From an uncultured Collinsella sp. (GTDB taxonomy: Bacteria > Actinomycetota > Coriobacteriia > Coriobacteriales > Coriobacteriaceae), in NCBI GenBank assembly GCA_900552155.1, contig URYU01000092.1, positions 1-7,104 on the forward strand: a stretch of DNA of 7,104 nt, given 5' to 3'. The translations under genes were made by a program, and so were the position numbers. The notes beneath the pieces were generated by a model, which worked only from the letters and a program-made list of their open reading frames with translations, had not been told where the DNA came from and did not search any database. Shown one piece after another: positions 1-6,729 of the stretch. Numbering within the stretch: the stretch's first letter is position 1; each line of letters starts with the position of its first letter.

Positions 1-2
1 AG

Positions 3-914
3 ACTCGCACCGTTACAACACCCGCTGTGCGCGGTCGCATCCTCGACCGCAATGGCGTGGCGCTTGTCCAGAACCGTCCCTCACTTGCTGTCGTGGCCTA
101 CCGCGACCTTGCCGAGGATGAGGTTCTGGTTCGCCATCTTGCCAACGTGCTTGGAATGCCTTACGTGGCGGTCCTTCGTAATATTCAGGACAATACAGAG
201 GGCGCTCAGAGCCTGCATACCATCGCGACGGACGTCCGTCGCTCCACGGTTGCCTATATTCAGGAGCATGCCGGCGAGTTCCCGGGCGTCAAGATTGCCG
301 AGCGTACCGAGCGCCAGTATCCATATGGCGAGACGGCATGCCATATCTTGGGCTATACCGGCACCATTACCTCCGAGCAGCTCGAGGCCCAGAATAAGAA
401 AACCTCTGGCGATGATGATGCTTCTGCTGGCAAGATTACGTACCAGTCGGGCGATATCGTGGGCCAGGCGGGCGTTGAGAGCTACTACGAAAACCTGCTG
501 CAGGGTATTCGTGGTGAGCAGACCGTCAAGGTCGATGCCTCGGGCAATGTGACCGGTCAGGCCGGCGCCGTGCCCGCGAAGGCCGGCTCTGACATTAAGC
601 TCACGCTCGACCTTAAGATCCAGCAGGCCTGCGAGACGGCGCTGGCGAGCGCTATCGAGCTTGCCAAGACCACTGGCTACAGCAATGCCGGCAACGGCGC
701 TGTAGTGTGTCTCGATCCCAACAATGGCGAGATCCTGGGCATGGCGAGCCAGCCCAAGTTCGATCCGTCCGTCTTTATTGGCGGCGTCTCAAATGACGTG
801 TGGACCGAGCTCAATGATGACAAGGGTTCCCACCCGCTGCTCAACCGCGCCATTAGCGGACAGTACATGTCGGCTTCGACCATCAAGCCGCTCTCGGCAC
901 TGGCCGGTCTTTAG
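3..914 (+). pseudogene. mrdA: Penicillin-binding protein 2 (class B transpeptidase), N-terminal part, partial at left edge and ended by an in-frame TAG
   Basis: Class B PBPs are membrane-anchored, periplasmic-face D,D-transpeptidases; PBP2 cross-links glycan made by RodA during cell elongation. The frame is open from base 3, so the start and the N-terminal membrane anchor lie upstream; a GTG at 27 is only an internal codon. The dimerisation-domain motif RGRILDRNG lies at about 27-56, the YPYGETACHILGY segment at about 318-356, and YYENLLQGIRGEQ at about 483-521. The transpeptidase domain begins near DIKLTLD (591-611). The catalytic SxxK motif is S-T-I-K at 876-887, followed by PLSALAGL and then TAG at 912-914. 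A product ending here keeps the nucleophilic serine but lacks the SxD and KSG motifs, so it should be inactive. The same frame resumes after the stop with the rest of the family. The stop is therefore a nonsense change, or a sequence error, in one gene. The rodA gene directly downstream supports PBP2 rather than a division-type PBP3. Confidence 0.88.
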
Positions 915-989
915 TTTGGAACCTACTCGGCGGGGCTGACGACCAACTGCACGGGCTATTGGACGTGCCTGTTCATATCTTTGTGCATG
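912..989 (+). other. Disrupted segment of PBP2: premature TAG plus an atypical residue stretch
   Basis: The frame reads ...SALAGL, stop (912-914), then FGTYSAGLTTNCTGYW, which is recognisable PBP2 sequence, and then TCLFISLC (963-986) before MYCWLHSGHG. TAG differs by one base from GAG or GAA, and class B PBPs often have Glu or another polar residue after this alanine/leucine helix. TCLFISLC looks out of place. The surrounding sequence suggests glycines here, and TGC/TTC could come from GGC by G-to-T changes. No frameshift is needed: both sides are in the same phase. The stop and the flanking homology are seen directly. The ancestral residues are inferred, since no homologue could be aligned. 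Confidence 0.7.
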
Positions 990-1781
990 TACTGCTGGCT
1001 GCATTCCGGCCACGGCACCATGACGCTGCAGTCGGGTATCGCCAACTCGTGCGACCCCGTCTTCTACGACATGGGCAAGGCGTTCTTTTATGACGAGCAT
1101 CATTCCGAGGGCCTGCAGGAGGTCTTTCGTCGCTGGGGCCTAGGTAAGACCTGCGGTATCGATTTGCCGAGTGAGGGTGCGGGCCGTATTCCCGATGCCG
1201 AGTGGAAAGAGTCGTACTTCACCGACGCCTCTGCCGAGGACCGCAAGTGGAATGCCGGTGATATGACTAACATTGCCATCGGCCAGGGCGACATCCTGGT
1301 GACGCCCCAGCAGAAGGCGTGCGCCTATATGGGTCTTGCCAACGGCGGCAAACAGTACGTGCCCCACGTGTTTTTGTCTGCCGTGTCGCGCGATGGCGAC
1401 GGCGATGCCTATAAGTACAACGGCAAGGGCAAGAAGACGCGCCTGGAGGCCAAGAGCATCTGTGATTCGGATTTGGCTCTTGTTCGCAACGGCATGCACG
1501 ACGTGATTTACACGGCATCGACGTCCCTGGCGGCTCACTTTGGCACCCTGACGCCGCAGGTATACGGCAAGTCGGGCACGGGCGAGAAAAGCGGCGAGGA
1601 CGAATACGCTTGGTTCTGCGCCTATGCACCGGCCGATGACCCCAAGTATGTCATCGCTACTGTCCTGGAGCAGGGCGGCGGCGGCTCAGATACCGCGATG
1701 CATGTCGTGCGCGACGTGCTCGGTGTGATTTATGACGAGCCCGATACCTCTTCGGCCTCGGGCGATTCTTCGGTTCGATAG
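915..1781 (+). pseudogene. mrdA: Penicillin-binding protein 2, C-terminal transpeptidase part downstream of the in-frame stop
   Basis: This is the same-phase continuation of the PBP2 frame. It contains GHGTMTLQSGIANSCDPVFY with the second catalytic motif S-C-D (1047-1055; class B PBPs have SxN or SxD). It also holds WGLGKTCGIDLPSE at about 1131-1172, the IGQGDILVTPQQ segment at about 1278-1313, and the third catalytic motif K-S-G followed by TGE (1569-1586). It ends with a Ser/Asp-rich tail and a TAG stop at 1779-1781. Possible internal starts (TTG 981, ATG 987, ATG 1020) have no visible Shine-Dalgarno sequence. A product from them would lack the membrane anchor and the active-site serine. 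Apart from the disrupted stretch at its beginning, the sequence keeps good family motifs and shows no frameshift. This points to a very recent lesion or a sequencing/assembly error rather than an old pseudogene. The ribosome-binding site of rodA starts at its stop codon. Confidence 0.87.
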
Positions 1782-1785
1782 GAGG
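1780..1785 (+). promoter_or_regulatory. Strong Shine-Dalgarno sequence of rodA
   Basis: AGGAGG overlaps the PBP2 TAG stop and sits 5 bases before the rodA ATG. A ribosome ending at the natural PBP2 stop would be delivered onto it. This suggests translational coupling between the two partner proteins, which the premature stop upstream would break. Confidence 0.8.
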
Positions 1786-1790
1786 TTGCG

Positions 1791-3017
1791 ATGGATTTTT
1801 CTCCGGCGGATCTGTTCCGTTCAACCAAGACCGGCTCTCGCAGCAGCCTGGACCGTGTCAACAAGCAACTTTCGGCCTCGCGCGGCACGTTTCGCCAAAA
1901 GGTGCATATCGGTGTGCTCGTGGCTACTGTGGCGCTCGTCGCCTACGGTGCCATCATTATCTGGTCGGCTTCGCAGTTTAAGGCCGATGCCTCGTTCTCA
2001 CGCCATTTGCTGGGAATTGGTATCGGCACGGTGCTGGCGGTGCTGGTCTGGCGCTCCGACCTGCGCGGTATTTCCAATTTCTCGACGGCGTTGCTCGTCA
2101 TCGACCTGATCGTGATCCTCTCGCCCAAGATTCCGGGTCTGTCCTATACGGGCGGTCTGGGCATGACGGGCTGGATCAAGATTCCCGGTATCGGCTTGAC
2201 ATTCCAGCCCGTTGAGCTTGCCAAGCTCATCACCATCTTCTTTATTGCTACGCTTGGCTCGCAGTATAACGGCCGCATCGATACCGTTCGCGACTACGTC
2301 AAGCTCTGCGGCATGCTGTCCATTCCGTTTTTGGCCGTCGTTGCCATGGGCGACCTGGGCTCGGGCCTGGTCGTGCTGGTTTCGGGCGCCATCGTCATTT
2401 GTATGAGCGGTGCACGCCGCGAATGGGTGCTGTCGACCCTGGCCCTGCTCGTGGGCCTGGTGGCCCTCGTCCTGGCGCTCGATTCGGTCTTTGATTCGCT
2501 GCTCGGCCACGATGTGCTCATCAAGCAGTATCAGATGAACCGTCTGACGGTCTTTATCGACCCCGATAATGCCGATTCGGACGATGCGTACAATCTGCAG
2601 CAGTCGTTGATCGCGGTCGGCTCGGGCGGTTTCTTTGGTAAGGGCCTGGGCCATGCGACGCAGTCGGCCGGCGGCTTTCTGCCTGAGTTCCACACCGACT
2701 TCGTCTTCGCCTTTTTGTCCGAGACCTTTGGCTTCTGCGGCTCCTTTTTGCTGCTGTGCTTGTACGTGCTGCTCATCTTCTCGACGATCCGCGTTGCCTT
2801 TAAGTGCGAGTCTCTGTTTTTGCGTCTTTCGTGTGTTGGCATCGTTGGCATGTGGGCGTTCCAGACCTTCGAGAACATCGGCATGTGCATCGGCATGAGG
2901 CCGATTACCGGTATTCCGCTACCGTTTATTAGCTTCGGTTCGTCTTCGATGATGATTCAGCTGCTGACGGTGGGTATCGTACAATCCATATGGCGGCATC
3001 GTTCGGGCGCCGCGTAA
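1791..3017 (+). CDS. rodA: Rod-shape-determining protein RodA (SEDS peptidoglycan glycosyltransferase)
   Basis: RodA is a polytopic membrane glycosyltransferase that polymerises lipid II into glycan strands during elongation, in complex with PBP2. The 408-residue protein starts at an ATG 5 bases after AGGAGG. Residues 1-39 form a basic, polar cytoplasmic tail, rather long for the family. Hydrophobic segments follow from about residue 40 (IGVLVATVALVAYGAIIIW). SEDS hallmarks include GWIKIPGIGLTFQPVELAK at 127-145, with W128 in the place of a conserved RodA tryptophan, and GDLGSG at 187-192. The large extracytoplasmic loop holds QQSLIAVGSGGFFGKG at 270-285 and LPEFHTDF at 297-304, where D303 matches the essential aspartate of the family. 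The C-terminal TGIPLPFISFGSSS segment is also typical. The FtsW paralogue is the alternative, but adjacency to an elongation-type PBP2 favours RodA. The stop is TAA. The reading frame is intact despite the broken partner gene. Confidence 0.95.
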   Translation: MDFSPADLFRSTKTGSRSSLDRVNKQLSASRGTFRQKVHIGVLVATVALVAYGAIIIWSASQFKADASFSRHLLGIGIGTVLAVLVWRSDLRGISNFSTALLVIDLIVILSPKIPGLSYTGGLGMTGWIKIPGIGLTFQPVELAKLITIFFIATLGSQYNGRIDTVRDYVKLCGMLSIPFLAVVAMGDLGSGLVVLVSGAIVICMSGARREWVLSTLALLVGLVALVLALDSVFDSLLGHDVLIKQYQMNRLTVFIDPDNADSDDAYNLQQSLIAVGSGGFFGKGLGHATQSAGGFLPEFHTDFVFAFLSETFGFCGSFLLLCLYVLLIFSTIRVAFKCESLFLRLSCVGIVGMWAFQTFENIGMCIGMRPITGIPLPFISFGSSSMMIQLLTVGIVQSIWRHRSGAA

Positions 3018-3035
3018 CCGCTGGAGGGGTTTGCT

Positions 3036-3965
3036 ATGAAAATTCCCGTAGATAAGCTGACCCGCTCTTTTAAGATGGGCGCGTCCGTTAAGAAGGATTC
3101 CGATACGCCGGTGCGCGTCTCGGTCTATCTGGATTCGTCCGCCTCGCGCTTTCTGGCCGAGACGGTGCGTGACGCCTTTGTGCCGCAGACGACCTCGGGC
3201 ATTGTGCGCGGCGAGCGTCTGGGGGAGGAGCGAATTGCTCCAAAGACCGAGACCGATGTGGTGCTGGTGCTCTCGTGTGGTTCCGACCGCTTGGAGAGTG
3301 CCGTGCAGGAGCTCGTGATCGCCGGCGCGCCCGTGTGCGTGCTTGCCGAGTCTGCTGTGGAGGTGCCGTTTATCGAGGAGTCCACGCCCATGCTCGGCGT
3401 GGTAGCGGCAACCGATAAGACGTATCTGCTCGAGACGCTTGCCCGCTGGATTCTCGATCGCACCGACAAGGAAACGGCTTTTGCGGCGAACTTTGCCTTC
3501 ATGCGTATCGCGGCGGCCAATCGTATCATCACCTCGTGCGCGCTCACCAATATGGCGACCGGTGCGCTGGTGTTTTTGCCGGGCGCCGATTATCCCGTTA
3601 TGGCGCTGGCGCAGGTGGGTATGCTCTTTGAGCTCGCTGCCGTCTTTGGACGCGGCATTAAGCCTGAGCGCGGCTACGAGGTCGCGGGCGTGCTTGCCGG
3701 CGGTCTTGTGATCCGAGCGGTCACCCGCGCACTTGTCAAGCAGACGCCGCATATTGGGTTTGCCGTCAAGGCGCTCACTGCTGCCGCGGGCACCTATGGC
3801 ATGGGCCGTGCGCTCGTTTCGCTCTACGAGCGCGATGTCGACTACAGCCGTGCCAACGAGGTGGTCACTGCCACGTTCTCCCGCGTTCGCGATCTGGTGA
3901 CCACGGTCGCGGGCGCTACCCGTCCTATGGCGTCCTATCAGGACGCATCAGATCTCGCTGCTTAG
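3036..3965 (+). CDS. DUF697-like membrane-associated protein with a degenerate GTPase-like N-terminal region
   Basis: Function unknown. The 309-residue protein starts at an ATG 6 bases after GGAGGGG (3023-3029), 18 bases past rodA. Residues 150-270 resemble the DUF697 domain found at the C-terminus of some Era/YcjF-type GTPases. They show an N-x-I-I segment (162-165), ATGALVFLPGADYPVMALAQVGM with a P-G-A-D core (182-185), Gly/Ala-rich amphipathic or membrane helices (217-233 and 241-260) and a terminal LYERDVDYSR. Residues 72-145 look like the back half of a P-loop fold: a hydrophobic strand TDVVLVLS (73-80), a second strand APVCVLAES (98-106) and a helix LLETLARWILDR (131-142). No Walker A GxxxxGK[ST] motif is visible, so GTP binding is doubtful. 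The DUF697 call is by remembered pattern; the pseudo-GTPase idea is inference. The position between rodA and the radical-SAM gene suggests co-transcription but does not reveal a role. Confidence 0.72.
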   Translation: MKIPVDKLTRSFKMGASVKKDSDTPVRVSVYLDSSASRFLAETVRDAFVPQTTSGIVRGERLGEERIAPKTETDVVLVLSCGSDRLESAVQELVIAGAPVCVLAESAVEVPFIEESTPMLGVVAATDKTYLLETLARWILDRTDKETAFAANFAFMRIAAANRIITSCALTNMATGALVFLPGADYPVMALAQVGMLFELAAVFGRGIKPERGYEVAGVLAGGLVIRAVTRALVKQTPHIGFAVKALTAAAGTYGMGRALVSLYERDVDYSRANEVVTATFSRVRDLVTTVAGATRPMASYQDASDLAA

Positions 3966-3968
3966 GGG
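3964..3968 (+). promoter_or_regulatory. Shine-Dalgarno sequence supporting the TTG start of the radical-SAM gene
   Basis: AGGGG overlaps the TAG stop of the preceding gene and is 7 bases before TTG 3976. No ATG or GTG lies in frame at suitable spacing before the conserved LLAKVEKPSRYI segment, so this site decides the non-ATG start. Confidence 0.6.
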
Positions 3969-3975
3969 TTTTCCG

Positions 3976-5853
3976 TTGCGCGTTGCATACCAAGACTGTT
4001 TTCATTTAATTGAGCCGTTGCTCGCCAAGGTCGAGAAGCCGAGTCGCTATATCGATCACGAGTGGGGCACGCTTTCCAAGGCCGATGCCGACTACCGTTG
4101 CTGCCTGATCTACCCGGATGTGTACGAGGTCGGTCTGCCCAACCAGGGCATCGCCATCCTCTACAACATCCTTAACCAGGCCGAGGGCATCTCCTGCGAG
4201 CGTGGCTATGTGCCGTGGCCCGATATGGGTGACGCCATGCGCGAGGCGGGCATTCCGCTGCTCTCGCTCGAGGGTGCAGCGCCGGTCGCTTCGTTTGATA
4301 TCGTTGGTCTGCATGTGCCGCACGAGATGGCGGTGACGAACTTCCTCGAGGCACTCGACCTCGCTGGCATTCCGCTGTTAGCGGCTGACCGCACCGAGGA
4401 CGACCCCATTATCATCGCCGGCGGCCCCTCGGTGTACAACCCCGAGCCGTACGCGGCTTTCTTCGCTGCCATCCTCATCGGCGAGGGCGAGGAATCGCTG
4501 CTCGAGACCTGTCAGCTGCATCGCCGCCTGCGTGACGAAGGGGTCCCGCGCGCGCAGATTGTTGAGCAGCTTGCATCCATTGCCGGCAACTACGTGCCGT
4601 CGCTCTATGAGGTTCGTCACGACGAGCCCTGCTCGCCGCATGGCTACACCGTGCCGCGTGAGGGCAAGGATGCGCCGACCGTGGTCTACAAGCGTGTCGT
4701 CGAGGATTTCGGCGCCACGAATCCGCTGTCGCAGTCGTGCGTACCCTATGCGCAGCTGGTCCACGACCGCCTGTCTATCGAGATTCTGCGCGGCTGCGCC
4801 CGCGGCTGTCGTTTTTGCCAGGCCGGCATGACGTATCGCCCGGTGCGCGAGCGCTCGGCCGACCAGATCGTCTCGTCGGTGATTCAGGGTCTGGAAAAGA
4901 CCGGCTACGACGAGGTGTCGCTGACCTCGCTTTCCACGACCGACCACTCCTGCATTCGCGACGTGCTCGGCAGGCTCAACCGTCGCCTGGAGGATACGGG
5001 TATTCGCGTGTCTATTCCGTCGCAGCGCCTGGATTCGTTTGGCGTGGATATGGCCGAGTCGGTTGCTGGCGAAAAGAAGGGCGGCCTGACGTTCGCGCCC
5101 GAGGCCGGCAGCCAGCGCATGCGCGACATCATTAACAAGAACGTGACCGAGGAGGACCTGGACCGTGCGGCCAAGGCGGCCTTCGAGGCCGGTTGGAACC
5201 GCATGAAGCTCTACTTTATGATGGGCCTTCCCGGCGAGCGCGACGAGGACATCGTGGCCATCGCCAATCTGGCCGATCACGTGCTGGAGCTCGGTCGTTC
5301 CGTGGTGCCCAAGGCTCGTCGCGGCTCGATCTCGGTGTCCATCTCGGTTTCGGTCTTTATCCCCAAGGCTGCCACGCCGTTCCAGTGGTGCCCGCAGCTC
5401 GACTACGACGACGTCAAGCGTCGCCAGAAGCTGCTTATCACGAGCGTTCGCAACCGTGCCGTCCGCGTTCATTACCACGATGCCGAGACCTCGCTCATCG
5501 AGGCCGCACTGTCCCGCGCCGGTCGTGACATGACGCCCGTCATCATCGACGCTTGGCGCTCGGGCTCTCGCTTTGACGCCTGGGTTGAGCATTTCTCGCT
5601 CGATAACTGGAAGGAGGCTGCTGCCAAAAACGGCATCGACCTCAATGAGCTCGTACACCTGCCCTACGAGTTGGATTGGCGCCTGCCGTGGGAGCATGTG
5701 AGCCCCGGCTGTACGCGCGGCTTCCTCGAGCGCGAGTACCGTCGCTCGCTCGAGGGCGTCACGACTCCCGACTGCACCCGCACGTCGTGCACCGGCTGCG
5801 GGATCTGCCCCACGCTCCACGCCAAGAATGTATTGATGGGTGATCGCGCATGA
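3976..5853 (+). CDS. TIGR03960-type radical SAM protein with B12-binding-like N-terminal domain
   Basis: The 625-residue protein begins at TTG 3976, 10 bases after the previous stop. The N-terminal LLAKVEKPSRYI (15-26) and PDVYEVG (47-53) are family hallmarks. Residues 45-175 have the look of a cobalamin-binding Rossmann domain as in MiaB-like/Elp3-like proteins, including AGGPSVYNPEP (148-158) and IGEGEE (168-173). The radical SAM cluster is C274-x3-C278-x2-C281 in RGCARGCRFC, which would bind a [4Fe-4S] cluster and S-adenosylmethionine. The barrel continues with GLTFAPEAGSQRMRD from G370, KLYFMMGLPGE (411-421) and TPFQW (467-471). The C-terminus carries four cysteines, C600-x4-C605-x2-C608-x2-C611, able to hold a second Fe-S cluster or zinc. 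The reaction and substrate are not established to my knowledge. The family usually sits beside or is fused to a DUF2344 protein, as here with a 4-base overlap. The stop is TGA. Confidence 0.92.
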   Translation: MRVAYQDCFHLIEPLLAKVEKPSRYIDHEWGTLSKADADYRCCLIYPDVYEVGLPNQGIAILYNILNQAEGISCERGYVPWPDMGDAMREAGIPLLSLEGAAPVASFDIVGLHVPHEMAVTNFLEALDLAGIPLLAADRTEDDPIIIAGGPSVYNPEPYAAFFAAILIGEGEESLLETCQLHRRLRDEGVPRAQIVEQLASIAGNYVPSLYEVRHDEPCSPHGYTVPREGKDAPTVVYKRVVEDFGATNPLSQSCVPYAQLVHDRLSIEILRGCARGCRFCQAGMTYRPVRERSADQIVSSVIQGLEKTGYDEVSLTSLSTTDHSCIRDVLGRLNRRLEDTGIRVSIPSQRLDSFGVDMAESVAGEKKGGLTFAPEAGSQRMRDIINKNVTEEDLDRAAKAAFEAGWNRMKLYFMMGLPGERDEDIVAIANLADHVLELGRSVVPKARRGSISVSISVSVFIPKAATPFQWCPQLDYDDVKRRQKLLITSVRNRAVRVHYHDAETSLIEAALSRAGRDMTPVIIDAWRSGSRFDAWVEHFSLDNWKEAAAKNGIDLNELVHLPYELDWRLPWEHVSPGCTRGFLEREYRRSLEGVTTPDCTRTSCTGCGICPTLHAKNVLMGDRA

Positions 5854-6662
5854 GTGAGCGCCTGACCGACAACCCCTCGCTATTTAGGCTTCGTGTTCGC
5901 TATGGCAAGCGCGATCGCCTTAAGTACCTGGGCCATCTCGAAGTAATCCATACCATTGAGCGCATCGTGCGCCGTGCGGGACTTCCCTATGCCGTCACGC
6001 AGGGCTTCTCTCCGCACATGCGCGTGGGCTTCTCTTCGGCGCTGCCGGTTGGTACGTCGTCGACCTGCGAGTGGTATGACCTGTTTATGACCGAGTTCGT
6101 GGCGCTCGACGAGGCGTTTGGGCGCCTGGCTGCGGCGTCTCCGGCCGATCTGGCACCCATCGAGGCGGCGTACATCGACGTGCGCACGCCGGCGTTGACG
6201 GCGCAGCTTACGCGCCTGTCGTATCGCATCGATCTGCATCTGGACCCCGAGGCGCCCGTAAGCGCTGATGAGGTGCGTCGTGCGATCGACACGCTGCGCG
6301 CGGACCATGGCATCGACTACGCGCGCGGCAAAAAGAGCAAGCGCTTAGATTTGGACCACACGCTCGTGGGCTATGAGCTCACGGCGGGGGAGCGCCCGGA
6401 CCATTTGGTGCTCATGCTCGACACCCATGCCGACAACGAGGGCTCCATGCGTCCGGAAATTTTGCTTTCCGCTGCTGATGTTTTGTTGCAGGGCTTGACC
6501 CCGGGCGTGGATGCACCTATTGTTTCCACCGGTATGCAAGACCTCGTGACCATCTGCTCCTACGATGTCGAGCGTCAGAATCAAGCATGCGAGGACGACG
6601 AGGGCCGACTCGTCAGCCCCATACCTGTGCGAACTTGTGGATTTGCTCCACATACTCGTTGA
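5850..6662 (+). CDS. DUF2344 / TIGR03936 radical SAM-linked protein
   Basis: This 270-residue cytosolic protein starts at an ATG that overlaps the previous TGA (ATGA, 5850-5853), a classic sign of translational coupling. Family hallmarks fill the N-terminus: RLRVRYGKRDRLKYLGHLE (13-31), RRAGLPYAVTQGFSPHMRVG (41-60) and FSSALPVGTSS (61-71). The rest, with its alternating beta-strand and helix character, is less conserved. No membrane segment or signal peptide is evident. The role is unknown; its consistent linkage to the TIGR03960 radical SAM protein suggests they act on the same substrate or in one complex. In many bacteria an RNase E/G gene separates this pair from rplU, but none is present here. 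The last ~30 residues look unstructured and overlap a small inverted repeat and the -35 box of the rplU promoter, so the 3' end doubles as regulatory DNA. Confidence 0.9.
   Translation: MSERLTDNPSLFRLRVRYGKRDRLKYLGHLEVIHTIERIVRRAGLPYAVTQGFSPHMRVGFSSALPVGTSSTCEWYDLFMTEFVALDEAFGRLAAASPADLAPIEAAYIDVRTPALTAQLTRLSYRIDLHLDPEAPVSADEVRRAIDTLRADHGIDYARGKKSKRLDLDHTLVGYELTAGERPDHLVLMLDTHADNEGSMRPEILLSAADVLLQGLTPGVDAPIVSTGMQDLVTICSYDVERQNQACEDDEGRLVSPIPVRTCGFAPHTR
6636..6652 (+). repeat. Perfect 6-bp inverted repeat (TGTGGA / TCCACA) with 5-base loop
   Basis: TGTGGA (6636-6641), loop TTTGC, TCCACA (6647-6652), inside the 3' end of the DUF2344 gene and 6 bases upstream of the rplU -35 box. No T-run follows, so it is not a convincing intrinsic terminator. 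It could be an operator-like site or chance. Confidence 0.4.
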
Positions 6663-6687
6663 CGGGGGTATTTTCGCCTGCTACTAT
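6659..6687 (+). promoter_or_regulatory. Sigma70-type promoter for rplU
   Basis: -35 TTGACG (6659-6664; 5 of 6 to TTGACA), a 17-base spacer and -10 TACTAT (6682-6687; 4 of 6, with the key TA...T positions kept). The predicted transcript start is near 6693-6696, which leaves a leader of about 35 bases. The -35 contains the TGA stop of the preceding gene. Local AT content rises sharply around 6669-6690 compared with the GC-rich coding DNA. An overlapping TATATT at 6685-6690 is a worse-spaced alternative -10. Confidence 0.72.
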
Positions 6688-6714
6688 ATTCGGCTGTTGC
6701 ACTAACTGATGCAT

Positions 6715-6720
6715 GAAGGG
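6715..6720 (+). promoter_or_regulatory. Shine-Dalgarno sequence that fixes the rplU start
   Basis: GAAGGG, 9 bases before ATG 6730. It lies inside the frame of the upstream ATG 6709 and so argues against that longer start. The L21 family begins MYAIV-TGGKQY, matching ATG 6730. Confidence 0.75.
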
Positions 6721-6729
6721 CAAGTAAAC

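Noticed and set aside
912..914. Reassigned TAG (amber decoded as an amino acid)
   Set aside because: TAG is the ordinary stop of three other frames here (1779-1781, 3963-3965, 7102-7104), each followed at once by a ribosome-binding site or marking the normal end of a family, so general recoding is unlikely.
981..1781. Independent gene starting at TTG 981
   Set aside because: There is no Shine-Dalgarno sequence, and homology to PBP2 continues upstream of this codon in the same frame, so it is the rest of the interrupted gene.
2919..3752. 277-codon minus-strand open frame across the rodA/DUF697 junction
   Set aside because: It spans the boundary of two well-supported + strand genes, has no recognisable domain and is Arg/His-rich, as expected of a shadow frame.
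4378..5820. 480-codon open frame on the minus strand opposite the radical SAM gene
   Set aside because: It is an antisense shadow of a GC-rich gene with strong codon bias: its translation shows no family motifs, has Arg/His/Ala-rich composition, and the + strand frame is unmistakable.
6636..6700. Intrinsic terminator or L21 leader riboregulator before rplU
   Set aside because: The only stem is 6 bp with no following T-run, and it lies upstream of the promoter, so it would not be in the rplU transcript. The ~35-base leader is too short for a known L21 leader structure.
6709..6729. Longer L21 start at ATG 6709
   Set aside because: It would add seven residues before the conserved MYAIV start, would place the good GAAGGG ribosome-binding site inside the gene, and lacks its own such site.
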